Assembly (NCBI GenBank): GCA_036782775.1
Contig: DAIPYJ010000055.1
Span: 1 to 17,899 of the forward strand
Direction of reading: 5' to 3'
DNA from: CF-13 sp036782775
Lineage (GTDB): Bacteria; Chloroflexota; Dormibacteria; CF-121
Length of the DNA: 17,899 nucleotides
The position numbers and the translations under genes were made by a program. Below the pieces are notes generated by a model. The model saw only the letters and a list, made by a program, of their open reading frames with translations. It was not told the DNA's origin and searched no databases. Positions 6,622-14,104 of this stretch are shown one piece after another (position 1 is the first letter of the stretch; each line of letters opens with the position of its first letter).

Positions 6622-7537
6622 TCGGAGCAAACACCTGCCAGTCCTCGCCGACCATAAAGTGGTTGATGCCGAGGGTCTCGCGTAGCCGCTGAAACTTCTC
6701 GACCAGGCTGTCCACGCTGCCGATGAAGACGTGAGGCGAATCGAGGACGTCCTCTTCCGACAGCTCGACGCCGCGCCGACTTCGTAGGCGATCGGCGATC
6801 TCCCGAGCTGCCGAGCGCGAGGAATCCGTCACCTTCGCGCCGAGGGATGGATAGGTGTTGATCTCAATCCTGTCGAAACGCTCACCCGCCGCCTCGCGGA
6901 TCAGCGCGATCTTCCTGGCGCTGCCAGCCAGAGTGCAGCCCTTGATGTCAGCGGTGCCGTCGGGCAGCACACGCGGTGCGATGCTCACGATCTGCGCCTC
7001 GCGACTGGCGAGCCGCAAGAGCTTGGGGCTGCCGCCGCCGAGGAGAAACGGCGGATGTGGTCGCTGTACGGGCCGCGGAAGATCGGCGAGGCCGTTGACG
7101 CGGTAGTAGCGGCCCTGGAAGTCAACGGGACCATCGCTAAAGACAGCCTTGAGGACGGTGACTGCCTCGGCGAGGCGATCGATGCGGACGGTGCCGGCGT
7201 CGTATGGAATGCCAATGCTCTCGTACTCCGGGACGTTCCAGCCTGCTCCGATGCCGACCAGCAGACGGCCGTCGCTCAACCGGTCCAGGGTTGCCAGCTC
7301 CTGTGCCAGGACGACCGGGTGTCGTAGGTCGTTGTTGAAAACGAAGGTGCCCAAACCCAGACGAGAGGTCACCCCCGCGGCAAGTCCAAGCGCCGAGATG
7401 GGCGCGAACTGGTCGATGAGGTGATCTGAGAGCACGAGGGCGTCGTATCCGGCGCGTTCGATCTCCTGGACCTCGTGGATGAAGTCGGCGCGGGTGCCAG
7501 GAGTGCGAATCCCGGCGGCGAAGCGGAATGGTCTCAC
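6596..7537 (-). CDS. F420-type LLM-class oxidoreductase (TIGR03621-like)
   Basis: 313 aa luciferase-like TIM barrel. It starts at GTG 7537, 12 bp after the GMC stop. Landmarks are FRFAAGIRTPGTRADF, YDALVLSDHLIDQFAPISAL, GLGTFVFNNDLRHPVVLAQE, the DRLSDGRLLVGIGAGW phosphate/cofactor loop, and HPPFLLGGGSPKLLRLA. These fit the MSMEG_2516-like group of F420-dependent LLM enzymes (TIGR03621). That group is mostly found in organisms making F420, although FMN use cannot be excluded. The substrate is unknown. It is the last gene of the minus-strand cluster and would be co-transcribed with the dehydrogenase genes. Its 3' end runs 26 bp into the convergent DUF6194 gene with no terminator in between. Confidence 0.9.
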   Translation of the reverse strand: MRPFRFAAGIRTPGTRADFIHEVQEIERAGYDALVLSDHLIDQFAPISALGLAAGVTSRLGLGTFVFNNDLRHPVVLAQELATLDRLSDGRLLVGIGAGWNVPEYESIGIPYDAGTVRIDRLAEAVTVLKAVFSDGPVDFQGRYYRVNGLADLPRPVQRPHPPFLLGGGSPKLLRLASREAQIVSIAPRVLPDGTADIKGCTLAGSARKIALIREAAGERFDRIEINTYPSLGAKVTDSSRSAAREIADRLRSRRGVELSEEDVLDSPHVFIGSVDSLVEKFQRLRETLGINHFMVGEDWQVFAPIMERLRGV

Positions 7538-7549
7538 GCGCCGATTAGA

Positions 7550-9211
7550 TCAGGCGGTGGAACGAACAGCCTCTGGTCGCCTGATCGCCGACAGCTCGCC
7601 TGCGGGCGTGGCCCAGCGCAACCAATCGGCGGTCCGCGCCGCGATTGCGGAAATCGTCAACGCCGGATTGGCCGAACCCTGCGTCGGCAGCACACTGCCG
7701 TCGCAAATCAGAAGGTTGGGCACATCCCAACTGCGGCACCACTGGTCGACAACCGAGTCACCTGGCGATGCGCCCATGCGGCAGGTTCCGACCAGGTGTG
7801 CATAGCGCCGGACGTATGAGACGCGCCGCGCGCCGGCCGCCGTCAGGACGCCGGTCGCGCGCTGGATGCCCGCCGCCATCATCTTCTTGTCGTTGTCGAA
7901 CAGGCTGAAGCGCACATAGGGGACCGGAATGCCATCGGCGTCCTTCTCGACCGGATGGATGGTCACCGTGTTGGCCTCGTTCGGCAGGATCTCGCCCAGG
8001 ACTCCGAGGCAGGCGTAATGGTTGTAGTCGGCCATCGCCTCGATCAGGTCGCGGCCAAAGACGCCGTCATCGCTGAGGACATGGGCCATCGCGATTGGCA
8101 GCGGCGAGACGGTCTGTAGCGCATAGCCGCGCACGAAGTCGTTGGCTGGATCAGTTTCGTAAAAGGCTTCGGTGATCGCGCAGGCGGGCGGCGCCTTGTA
8201 CTGCCGGATCATTTCGTCGAAGAGTCCGTAGACCACTGGTCCAGCCTGCGCCATCAGGAACTTGCCGACCAGCCCGCTGCTGTTGGCGAGGCCATTGGGG
8301 AACTGGCTCGACACCGAGTTCAGCAGTAAACGCGGTGTCTCGATCGCATAGCCGGCGACGATTACGGCCTTTGCTCGCTGTTCTGCCTCGATGCGCCGAC
8401 CGTCCTTGGTTTGGAAATAGCGCACGCCCCGCGCCCGGCCGTCGGGGTGCAGCGTGATCTCGGCGGCCATCGCCTCGGTGCGGATCTCGGCGCCGTGCTC
8501 GATCGAGCCCGGAATGTGGCTCACCATGGTGCTGCTCTTTGCCCCCACCTTGCAACCCAGCAGACAGAAGCCGCGCATGATGCAGTGGGGTCGCTTGCCG
8601 GCGGCGCCCGCCGGAATCGCCACCGGTCCGCCGGCCACCACCGGAATGCCCAGGCGCACGCAGCCGGCGATCAATTGCTGGCCGGCGGTGCCCGCCTGCA
8701 GCGGCGCATAGGGATAGCCATGCGGCTTTCCCCAGGGGTAATGGCGCGGCCCAGAGACCGGATACTCCCGCTCCATCGCCTCGTAGTAGGGCTCGAGCGC
8801 CTCATAACGGAAAGGCCAGTCGACGGCGACTCCGTCGATGGAGCGGACCATGAAGTCCGATGGATGCAGGCGCGGGGCGAAGCCGGCGTAATGGATCGTG
8901 CTGCCGCCGACGCCGCGCCCCGAGTTGTTCGCGCCCAGCTCGAGCGGTTCCTCGCCCCCGATGATGCGCAGGTCGTTCCAGTAAAGCGGCGCCGATCCTG
9001 CCTCATCGGAGACCATCGTGTCCTCGCTGTCATGCCAGGGCCCCGCCTCCAGGACGACGACGGAAAAGCCGAAGCGCGCCAGGCGTTCCGCGAGCACACC
9101 GCCGCCGGCGCCGCTGCCGATGATGCAGAAGTCGACCTCCTCACTGGGCCGGTATTCCCGCATCTCGGTCTCGAGGATCCAGTCCGAGGAGAGGTGAACG
9201 TGCAGCCTCAT
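7550..9211 (-). CDS. GMC-family FAD-dependent dehydrogenase, gluconate/fructose dehydrogenase-like large subunit
   Basis: 553 aa. The ATG at 9211 overlaps the stop of the subunit-3 gene (ATGA), so the longer open frame upstream is not used. The FAD-binding GSGAGGG is at 32-38, with the family segment NNSGRGVGGSTIHYAGFAPR next. The C-terminal active site has His472 in HLVGTCRMG and Asn515 in SANPALTI, the pair used for hydride abstraction in GMC enzymes. The RMG form is typical of membrane-linked sugar and sugar-acid dehydrogenases, as opposed to choline or glucose oxidases. No signal peptide is present. It should oxidise a sugar, polyol or sugar acid together with the small subunit; the electron acceptor is open. 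Confidence 0.93.
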   Translation of the reverse strand: MRLHVHLSSDWILETEMREYRPSEEVDFCIIGSGAGGGVLAERLARFGFSVVVLEAGPWHDSEDTMVSDEAGSAPLYWNDLRIIGGEEPLELGANNSGRGVGGSTIHYAGFAPRLHPSDFMVRSIDGVAVDWPFRYEALEPYYEAMEREYPVSGPRHYPWGKPHGYPYAPLQAGTAGQQLIAGCVRLGIPVVAGGPVAIPAGAAGKRPHCIMRGFCLLGCKVGAKSSTMVSHIPGSIEHGAEIRTEAMAAEITLHPDGRARGVRYFQTKDGRRIEAEQRAKAVIVAGYAIETPRLLLNSVSSQFPNGLANSSGLVGKFLMAQAGPVVYGLFDEMIRQYKAPPACAITEAFYETDPANDFVRGYALQTVSPLPIAMAHVLSDDGVFGRDLIEAMADYNHYACLGVLGEILPNEANTVTIHPVEKDADGIPVPYVRFSLFDNDKKMMAAGIQRATGVLTAAGARRVSYVRRYAHLVGTCRMGASPGDSVVDQWCRSWDVPNLLICDGSVLPTQGSANPALTISAIAARTADWLRWATPAGELSAIRRPEAVRSTA

Positions 9212-9801
9212 TGCACCTCGCGTGCCTCCCATGGCTCGCGGGCCCCATGATTCAGGGCAAAATACCCGCGCGGGTACGCCGGCCCGCCGAACCCAATCTC
9301 GTCCCAGGCGTATGGATGGGCGTAATAGACGCCAAGAATCTGCCGGAGGGCCATGTTTATCCAGAAGCGTCGAACCGGCAACCCGCGCCACGACTCGCCC
9401 GGCGGATCGCCGCGGCGCACACGCGCGAGTACGGCGTCCTGTTCCGCTGCGTTGAGCTCGTTAAACGTCCGACCGAAGAGATCAGTGGCCGCCTCGTCCA
9501 TTCCGGCGAGCGCCTTCCGCCAAGCAATCTCCTGCGCCGGCATATCGTCGAAGCGATAACCATCGATATCGTGATGGGCGCAGTGCTGATCGATCCAGGG
9601 CGCGATCGGGACGCGTTTGTCGCCAGGGCGATGATCCTGCGGAATGACCCGAGCGCAGACGGCCTCGAGTGTCGTGCGTTCCTGCTCCTTGAAAAAGCGA
9701 TACGGCGGGACATTGTGCACTCGGTCGAGCACGATCTTGCGCGTGGCTTCGTCCCAATGGCCGCGCTGGGCAAGGACGTCGGCGTCGGGATAGCGGCGCA
9801 T
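9208..9801 (-). CDS. Gluconate 2-dehydrogenase subunit 3-like protein
   Basis: 197 aa, matching the small (gamma) subunit family that accompanies GMC dehydrogenases. It shows PYRFFKEQERTTLEAVCARV near the N-terminus, then IPQDHRPGDKRVPIAPWIDQ, a helical middle ending FNELNAAEQDAVLARVRRG, and the C-terminal hallmark ILGVYYAHPYAWDEIGFGG followed by PAYPRGYFALN. In well-known heterotrimers this subunit carries a Tat signal that exports the flavin subunit. Here the N-terminus (MRRYPDADVLAQRGHWDEAT) has no twin-Arg plus hydrophobic segment. The stop overlaps the GMC start by 4 bp, and only 2 bp separate it from the duplicated membrane protein upstream. Confidence 0.9.
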   Translation of the reverse strand: MRRYPDADVLAQRGHWDEATRKIVLDRVHNVPPYRFFKEQERTTLEAVCARVIPQDHRPGDKRVPIAPWIDQHCAHHDIDGYRFDDMPAQEIAWRKALAGMDEAATDLFGRTFNELNAAEQDAVLARVRRGDPPGESWRGLPVRRFWINMALRQILGVYYAHPYAWDEIGFGGPAYPRGYFALNHGAREPWEAREVQ

Positions 9802-9803
9802 CC

Positions 9804-10715
9804 TTACTTACTGCGCCGGAGCAGGGACGAAATCATCCCGAGCAAGCCGACTGCCGTGAAGAGGAGCGGTGCGAAGAGGGGAGGGCCCATGGTGACGTTG
9901 AAGCGCAGGTTGGCGAACCGACCGGGCATCCGGCAGATACCGCGAAGGTGTAGCGCGAACCCGAGCAATCCATCGAAGAACGTGACCATCGCCGCCAGCG
10001 GCAGAACCTCGCTCGCAATCTGACGGCTGAAGATCGATCCGACGGCGGCGCCGGCCATCGGCGGCGTCACCCAGACCGGGGTCCACATCACCGGCTGGTT
10101 GTAGCTGCCGCGCAGGTGCTCGAAATACGCCTCGCCTCCCGCGATCACGGCGAAGACCGCCGAGACGATCGCCATCCCCTGCTGAAAGCGGCCCGTCTCG
10201 ATGTCGAAGACCCCCTCCCTGACCCTCCCCCTGCGAGGGGGAGGGAAAAACGTGCGTTGGGTTGAGCGTTTTTCGCGGCGAAGCATGGATGCGATCAAGC
10301 CGGTGACGCCAACCGTGCCGAGCAGCAGCGGAGCAAACACCGGCGGACCCATCACCAGGTTGTACCGGCCGAGCTTGAACCCGCCTGGAAGACGTCGGAT
10401 GCCGCGCAGGTGATAGCCGAATCCGATCATGCCGTCGACGAGCGAGACGATCGATGCGGCCGGCAACACCGTCCGGGCGGCGCGTTTGCTGACGACCGCC
10501 GCCAGACCGGCCGCCGCGGTGGGAGGCGTGAGCCACACCGGCGTCCACATCCATGGATCATCGAAATCGCCGCGTTGATGTTGCGCATACGCCTCAAAGC
10601 CTGAGACCACGGCCGACGCCGCCGTCATCAGTGCCATGCTGCGTTGGAACCGGCCCTGCCTGATGTCGCGACGCGCGACCTCGATATCGGATGCGAGCTT
10701 CTTCCTCAGGCTCAT
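9804..10715 (-). CDS. Internally duplicated multi-pass membrane protein with paired HxRG motifs
   Basis: 303 aa, of no family I recognise. Residues 21-149 and 175-303 are two copies at a constant offset of 154 with no gaps: His46-Q-R-G with His200-L-R-G, WTPVW 57-61 with 211-215, TPP 63-65 with 217-219, Asp94-Gly with Asp248-Gly, His102-L-R-G with His256-L-R-G, and MGPP 122 with MGPP 276. Each copy has about four hydrophobic helices. The second copy ends at the exact residue matching Lys149, as if two ~150-aa genes had fused. The linker (about 150-172) is encoded by a palindromic repeat. ATGA overlaps tie it to the 65-aa gene; the dehydrogenase small subunit follows 2 bp later. Electron transfer or anchoring is inferred. 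Confidence 0.8.
   Translation of the reverse strand: MSLRKKLASDIEVARRDIRQGRFQRSMALMTAASAVVSGFEAYAQHQRGDFDDPWMWTPVWLTPPTAAAGLAAVVSKRAARTVLPAASIVSLVDGMIGFGYHLRGIRRLPGGFKLGRYNLVMGPPVFAPLLLGTVGVTGLIASMLRREKRSTQRTFFPPPRRGRVREGVFDIETGRFQQGMAIVSAVFAVIAGGEAYFEHLRGSYNQPVMWTPVWVTPPMAGAAVGSIFSRQIASEVLPLAAMVTFFDGLLGFALHLRGICRMPGRFANLRFNVTMGPPLFAPLLFTAVGLLGMISSLLRRSK
10212..10247. repeat. Palindromic repeat inside a coding region (fusion linker)
   Basis: CCCTCCCCCT (10223-10232), loop GCG, then AGGGGGAGGG (10236-10245) form a perfect 10-bp stem, preceded by CCCCTCCCTGA. Read on the minus strand it encodes the Pro/Arg-rich linker FFPPPRRGRVREGVF between the two halves of the duplicated membrane protein without a stop or frameshift. 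It is the same repeat family found between genes elsewhere in the window. Confidence 0.85.
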
Positions 10716-10909
10716 CGGGCCGATGCGCCGCTAATGTTGCAATGGGCGTGCCCGAGCGTGGACGCCGGATCGGGCGGGGGCAGCGCGTTGCGTCGTCGTC
10801 GGGCCACCGCCTGCGCCACTCCTCCGCCGACGGCGACTCCGCCCGCCGCCAGCAGGGCGCCGACGAGGGTCAGCAGGCCTAACTCGAGCCAGCGTTCGGG
10901 GTCTTTCAT
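10712..10909 (-). CDS. 65-aa single-pass membrane protein
   Basis: A short protein with a charged N-terminus (MKDPERWLELG), one hydrophobic Gly/Ala-rich helix (about residues 10-33, LLTLVGALLAAGGVAVGGGV), a basic stop-transfer cluster (ARRRR, 36-40) and a short polar tail with one Cys and two His. I do not recognise a family. Both ends are 4-bp ATGA overlaps: with the enolase-superfamily stop at 10906-10909 and with the duplicated membrane protein start at 10712-10715. Such coupling makes it a genuine gene despite its size. It may assemble with the duplicated membrane protein, which is an inference from position only. The predicted orientation is N-out by the positive-inside rule. Confidence 0.7.
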   Translation of the reverse strand: MKDPERWLELGLLTLVGALLAAGGVAVGGGVAQAVARRRRNALPPPDPASTLGHAHCNISGASAR

Positions 10910-12009
10910 GCCTCGACGCGAAAGCGCTCGGCGTCCTGGCGCTTGAATTGCAGCCCCAGGCCCGGACGGTCGGCATCCGGTTGCAACGCGCCGTCCTTCG
11001 GTTCGAGCACGCCATCGAAAAACATCCGCTCGATGCGGACATGGTCATGGAAGTATTCGATATGGGCGATGTTCGGTGCGGCGCAGCCGATCACCGCATG
11101 GATCGCCGGTGCGCAGTGTGCGGAGAAGGGGATGGCAAAGCTGTGCGCGGTATTCGCCGCCTCCATCCAACCGGTTATCCCCAGGCATCGCGTGACATCC
11201 GCCTGCTGGACGTCGACCGCGTGCGCGGCCAGCATGTCACGCACGTACCACGGGTCGTACGCGTACTCACCGGCGGCGACGTTCATCGGCACGTGCTCGC
11301 GGATGAAACGCAGCTGCTCGAGGTGATCGGAGGACACCGGTTCCTCGAAATAGGTGACGCCCGAGGCGGCGAAGTAGACCGCCTGGTCGATCGCCTGCTT
11401 GACGATGTAGGCGCCGTTGGCGTCGACGAAGAGCTCGACGCCGTCGCCGATCGCCTCGCGTGCGGCGCGCACCCGCATCACATCGACTTCAGGCCTGGTG
11501 CCCCAATCGAGCCCGACCTTCATCTTCACCCGAGGGATGCCCTGGCGCGCCCACCCGCTGAGCTGTTCCTGCAGCTGGCGGATCGTGTAGCTGGTGACCC
11601 CGCCGCTGCCATAGATCGGGACTTCGCCGCGGCGGCGGCCGAGCAGCGTCAGCAGCGACATGTCGTGCATGCGTGCCTTCAGGTCCCAGAGCGCGATGTC
11701 GATGGCCGAGATCGCCGTCGCCGCGATGCCCGGTCGTCCGAGGTTGCGGACGGCAGCGACCATGACCTGCCAGAGGCCGCGGACATCGTCGGGATCCGTG
11801 CCGATGACAATCTCGCGCAGCAGGTCATCGATCAACGTTGCCGCCGCCCGCGTCGCATAGCTGTAGCCGATCCCGCGATGGCCGGACTCGGCCGTGAGCT
11901 CGACCAGCACCATCGTCGTCGACGACCAGCGGATGGTGCCGTCCGCCTCGGGCAGGTCGGTTGGGACCTTGTAGATCGAGACCTGGACATTGGTAATCCG
12001 GCCCCCCAC
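10906..12009 (-). CDS. Enolase-superfamily enzyme, mandelate racemase subgroup (probable acid-sugar dehydratase)
   Basis: 367 aa from GTG at 12009. All subgroup residues are present: Lys162-x-Lys164 (RVKMKVG), Asp196 (FVDANG), Glu222 (YFEEP), Glu248 (GEYAYDP), the Asp271 of the dyad (QQADVTR) and His298 (SAHCAP). This numbering nearly equals mandelate racemase (Lys164/166, Asp195, Glu221, Glu247, Asp270, His297), which supports the GTG start. Such enzymes abstract the alpha proton of a carboxylate, most often dehydrating an aldonic or aldaric acid; the substrate is not fixed. The start lies in a palindromic repeat with GGGGAGGG as a possible ribosome site. An upstream in-frame ATG at 12120 would add 37 residues and overlap the ThDP gene. 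The stop is ATGA-coupled to the 65-aa gene. Confidence 0.9.
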   Translation of the reverse strand: MGGRITNVQVSIYKVPTDLPEADGTIRWSSTTMVLVELTAESGHRGIGYSYATRAAATLIDDLLREIVIGTDPDDVRGLWQVMVAAVRNLGRPGIAATAISAIDIALWDLKARMHDMSLLTLLGRRRGEVPIYGSGGVTSYTIRQLQEQLSGWARQGIPRVKMKVGLDWGTRPEVDVMRVRAAREAIGDGVELFVDANGAYIVKQAIDQAVYFAASGVTYFEEPVSSDHLEQLRFIREHVPMNVAAGEYAYDPWYVRDMLAAHAVDVQQADVTRCLGITGWMEAANTAHSFAIPFSAHCAPAIHAVIGCAAPNIAHIEYFHDHVRIERMFFDGVLEPKDGALQPDADRPGLGLQFKRQDAERFRVEA

Positions 12010-12040
12010 CCTGCCCTCCCCTCGAAGGCTGGGGGCGGGT
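11999..12040. repeat. Diverged palindromic repeat at the start of the enolase-superfamily gene
   Basis: On the minus strand CCCGCCCCCAGCC, TTCGA, then GGGGAGGGCAGGGTGGGG: the arms match imperfectly, but the composition and layout are those of the other palindromes. The right arm provides a purine-rich ribosome site and the GTG at 12009. It fills the 91-bp gap after the ThDP enzyme stop at 12101. Confidence 0.6.
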
Positions 12041-12100
12041 GATTCAGTCGTGGATGTTGCCGGGGTGCGAGGGACGATCGGCGAGGGGACCTCTCCGACG

Positions 12101-13939
12101 TTAGTCGTGCTGCGAACCATTTCCTGGCACGACGCTTCCAAGCTTGTCGGCGACCCGCGCCACCACGCCGGCGGGCGACTCTTCGAAGGTCAGCTCGTTC
12201 GTCTCATCGCGGAAAATCGTGGTCGCGATCTTGCCGCGATGCGCCTCGCCTCGTGCCAGCGACTCCGCCAGATTCTTCGCCTGCTTCGGCTTGATCTTTG
12301 CGGGCATCGGCGGCTCGTAGGGATCGACGACGCACTCGATGACGACCGGTCCTTCCATGGCTAGCGCTTGCGCCAGCTGCTCGCGGCACTGGGCCGGGTC
12401 ATCGATCTTGATGCCCTTCGCGCCGACAGACTCGGCCAACTTGACGTGGTCGATCGGCTGCAGCGTTACGCCGTACTCCGGGTTGCCCAGGAAGACAAGC
12501 TGCTCCCACTTGATCTGGCCCAGCGTGTTGTTCTTGATCACGATCACCTTGATCGGCAGCTTGTACTTGACCGCCGTCGACATCTCGGCCATCAGCATGC
12601 TGAAGCCACCGTCACCGACGAAGGCGATGCACTGCCGCTTGGGAAACGCGACCTGCGCCGCGATCGTGTAGGGGAGGCCGTTGGCCATGGTGGCGAGGTT
12701 GCCGCTGAGGGAGAAGCGCTGGTTGTCGCGGATGCGAATATGGCGGGCCGCCCAGGTCGTGATCGTTCCCGAGTCGGTTGAGATGATCGCGTCGTCGGTC
12801 AGCAGCTGGTCGAGATTCTCAGAGACGACCTCCGGCTTCATCGGCGTCTCGCTGCGCGCCCCACGTTCTTCCATCAGCGTCCACCAGTCGCGCATGCCGG
12901 CTTGCGCCTTCTCGAGGAACGCGCGGTCGGCGTTGCGCGGAAGGAGAGGCAGCAGCTCCCGGAGCGTTGGCGCCGCGTCGCCCGCCAGCCCTACCGTGAC
13001 CGGCGCACGCAGGCCGAGACGCGAAGGATCGTCGTCGATCTGCACGACGGTCGCCTGTCCCGGCTTGGGGAGAAAACTGATGTAGGGGAACGAGGTCCCG
13101 ACCATCAGCAGCGCATCGCACTCCTCGAGCGCTTCTTCCGATGGCCGCGTCCCGAGGAAGCCGATGCCGCCGGTCGTATAGGGGCTGGTATCGGGGACGA
13201 CGTCTTTGCCAAGCAGCGGTTTGATGATTGGCGCACCCAGCTTTTCAGCCGCCTCCAGCAATTCGGCCCTCGCGCCGCGCGCGCCGTTGCCGGCGAGAAT
13301 CGCGATCTTTGTCTTTCCCTGGAACGCCGCAGCCGCTCGATGCAAATCCGCCGCAACCGGAATCCGCGAGAGCTGCAACGGCTGGTCCGAGCTGTGGCCC
13401 TTGACGTTCATCTCGGACCGCTCCGGCTTCTTGGCGTCGGCATCCTGCAGGTCGTTCGGGAAGGTGATGTGCGAGACCGACTTGTTGCCGACCGCCGTCC
13501 GGACCGCAAGGTCGACCAGGTTCTCGACATGCGCCGGGCCCATGACACGCTGGTTGAAGAGCGCGACGTTCTCGAACAGGTAATCGGTGTTGACGTCCTG
13601 CTGGTAATGGGTGCCGATCAGGTCGTGATAGGTCATGCCGGTGATCGCCAGTACCGGAACGCGATCGAGCGCGGCGTCATAGAGCCCGTTCAAGAGGTGG
13701 ATCGCGCCAGGACCCGAGGTCGCCAGGCAGACGCCCAGCCGTCCCGTGTACTTCGCGTAGCCGCAGGCCATGAAGGCCGCAGCTTCTTCGTGGCGCACAT
13801 GGATGAATCGAATCTGCTTCTCGCGCTTGCGCAGCGCGTCCATCAGCCCGTTGATGCCGTCGCCCGGCAGGCCGAAGATGGTGTCGACCCCCCAGTCGAT
13901 GAGCCGGTCGAATAGCAGATCGCTTGCCGTTGTGGTCAT
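12101..13939 (-). CDS. ThDP-dependent enzyme, pyruvate oxidase/pyruvate:quinone dehydrogenase-like
   Basis: 612 aa. The ATG at 13939 follows GGGGAGG with a 4-nt gap, so an upstream in-frame start at 13969 is rejected. Three domains are visible. The PYR domain has the cofactor-activating Glu51 (VRHEEAAAF) and CLATSGPGAIHLLNGLYDA. The central domain (about 195-340) has ILAGNGARGA and DDDPSRLG. The PP domain has the ThDP/Mg motif GDGGFSML (from 442) to NN (470-471). The family is the PoxB-like thiamine pyrophosphate-requiring protein branch; acetolactate synthase is less likely because no regulatory subunit gene is nearby. It would act on pyruvate or another 2-keto acid. It is the first gene of the minus-strand cluster, 91 bp before the enolase-superfamily gene. 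Confidence 0.92.
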   Translation of the reverse strand: MTTTASDLLFDRLIDWGVDTIFGLPGDGINGLMDALRKREKQIRFIHVRHEEAAAFMACGYAKYTGRLGVCLATSGPGAIHLLNGLYDAALDRVPVLAITGMTYHDLIGTHYQQDVNTDYLFENVALFNQRVMGPAHVENLVDLAVRTAVGNKSVSHITFPNDLQDADAKKPERSEMNVKGHSSDQPLQLSRIPVAADLHRAAAAFQGKTKIAILAGNGARGARAELLEAAEKLGAPIIKPLLGKDVVPDTSPYTTGGIGFLGTRPSEEALEECDALLMVGTSFPYISFLPKPGQATVVQIDDDPSRLGLRAPVTVGLAGDAAPTLRELLPLLPRNADRAFLEKAQAGMRDWWTLMEERGARSETPMKPEVVSENLDQLLTDDAIISTDSGTITTWAARHIRIRDNQRFSLSGNLATMANGLPYTIAAQVAFPKRQCIAFVGDGGFSMLMAEMSTAVKYKLPIKVIVIKNNTLGQIKWEQLVFLGNPEYGVTLQPIDHVKLAESVGAKGIKIDDPAQCREQLAQALAMEGPVVIECVVDPYEPPMPAKIKPKQAKNLAESLARGEAHRGKIATTIFRDETNELTFEESPAGVVARVADKLGSVVPGNGSQHD

Positions 13940-14060
13940 GAGTCCTCCCCGGTCACCGCGAGGAGGCACCCCGCGGGCGAACCACTGATAGAGTTGGTGA
14001 CAGTCTCAATATCAGCTTAGGCGCTGCAGCCCGCCGTGCGTCGGCGCACATCAAAGGTCA

Positions 14061-14090
14061 CCCTCCCTCCATGGTCCAGGGGAGGGAGGG
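14061..14090. repeat. Palindromic repeat after the secreted propeller gene
   Basis: CCCTCCCTCC (14061-14070) and GGAGGGAGGG (14081-14090) are exact reverse complements around a 10-nt loop, a variant of the dispersed palindrome. It lies 15 bp after the stop of the secreted protein gene (minus strand) and upstream of the ThDP gene, so it could end the former transcript. There is no U-tract. Confidence 0.7.
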
Positions 14091-14104
14091 CGACCTCGTC
14101 GTCG

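Noticed and set aside
9212..9391. 60-residue N-terminal extension of the GMC dehydrogenase
   Set aside because: It lies within the subunit-3 coding sequence in another frame; the ATGA overlap at 9208-9211 and the position of the FAD motif favour the shorter start.
10948..12042. 364-aa plus-strand frame opposite the enolase-superfamily gene
   Set aside because: Composition (Arg, Asp, Val rich) is that of a GC-rich shadow frame; the opposite strand has all catalytic motifs.
12902..13915. 337-aa open frame on the plus strand opposite the ThDP gene
   Set aside because: It is antisense to a strongly supported enzyme, is Arg-rich with no family resemblance, and has no ribosome site.
13940..14104. 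Promoter for the seven-gene cluster
   Set aside because: TTGAGA and TATCAG occur upstream of the ThDP gene but are only 13 bp apart, too close for a normal -35/-10 pair, so no promoter is annotated.
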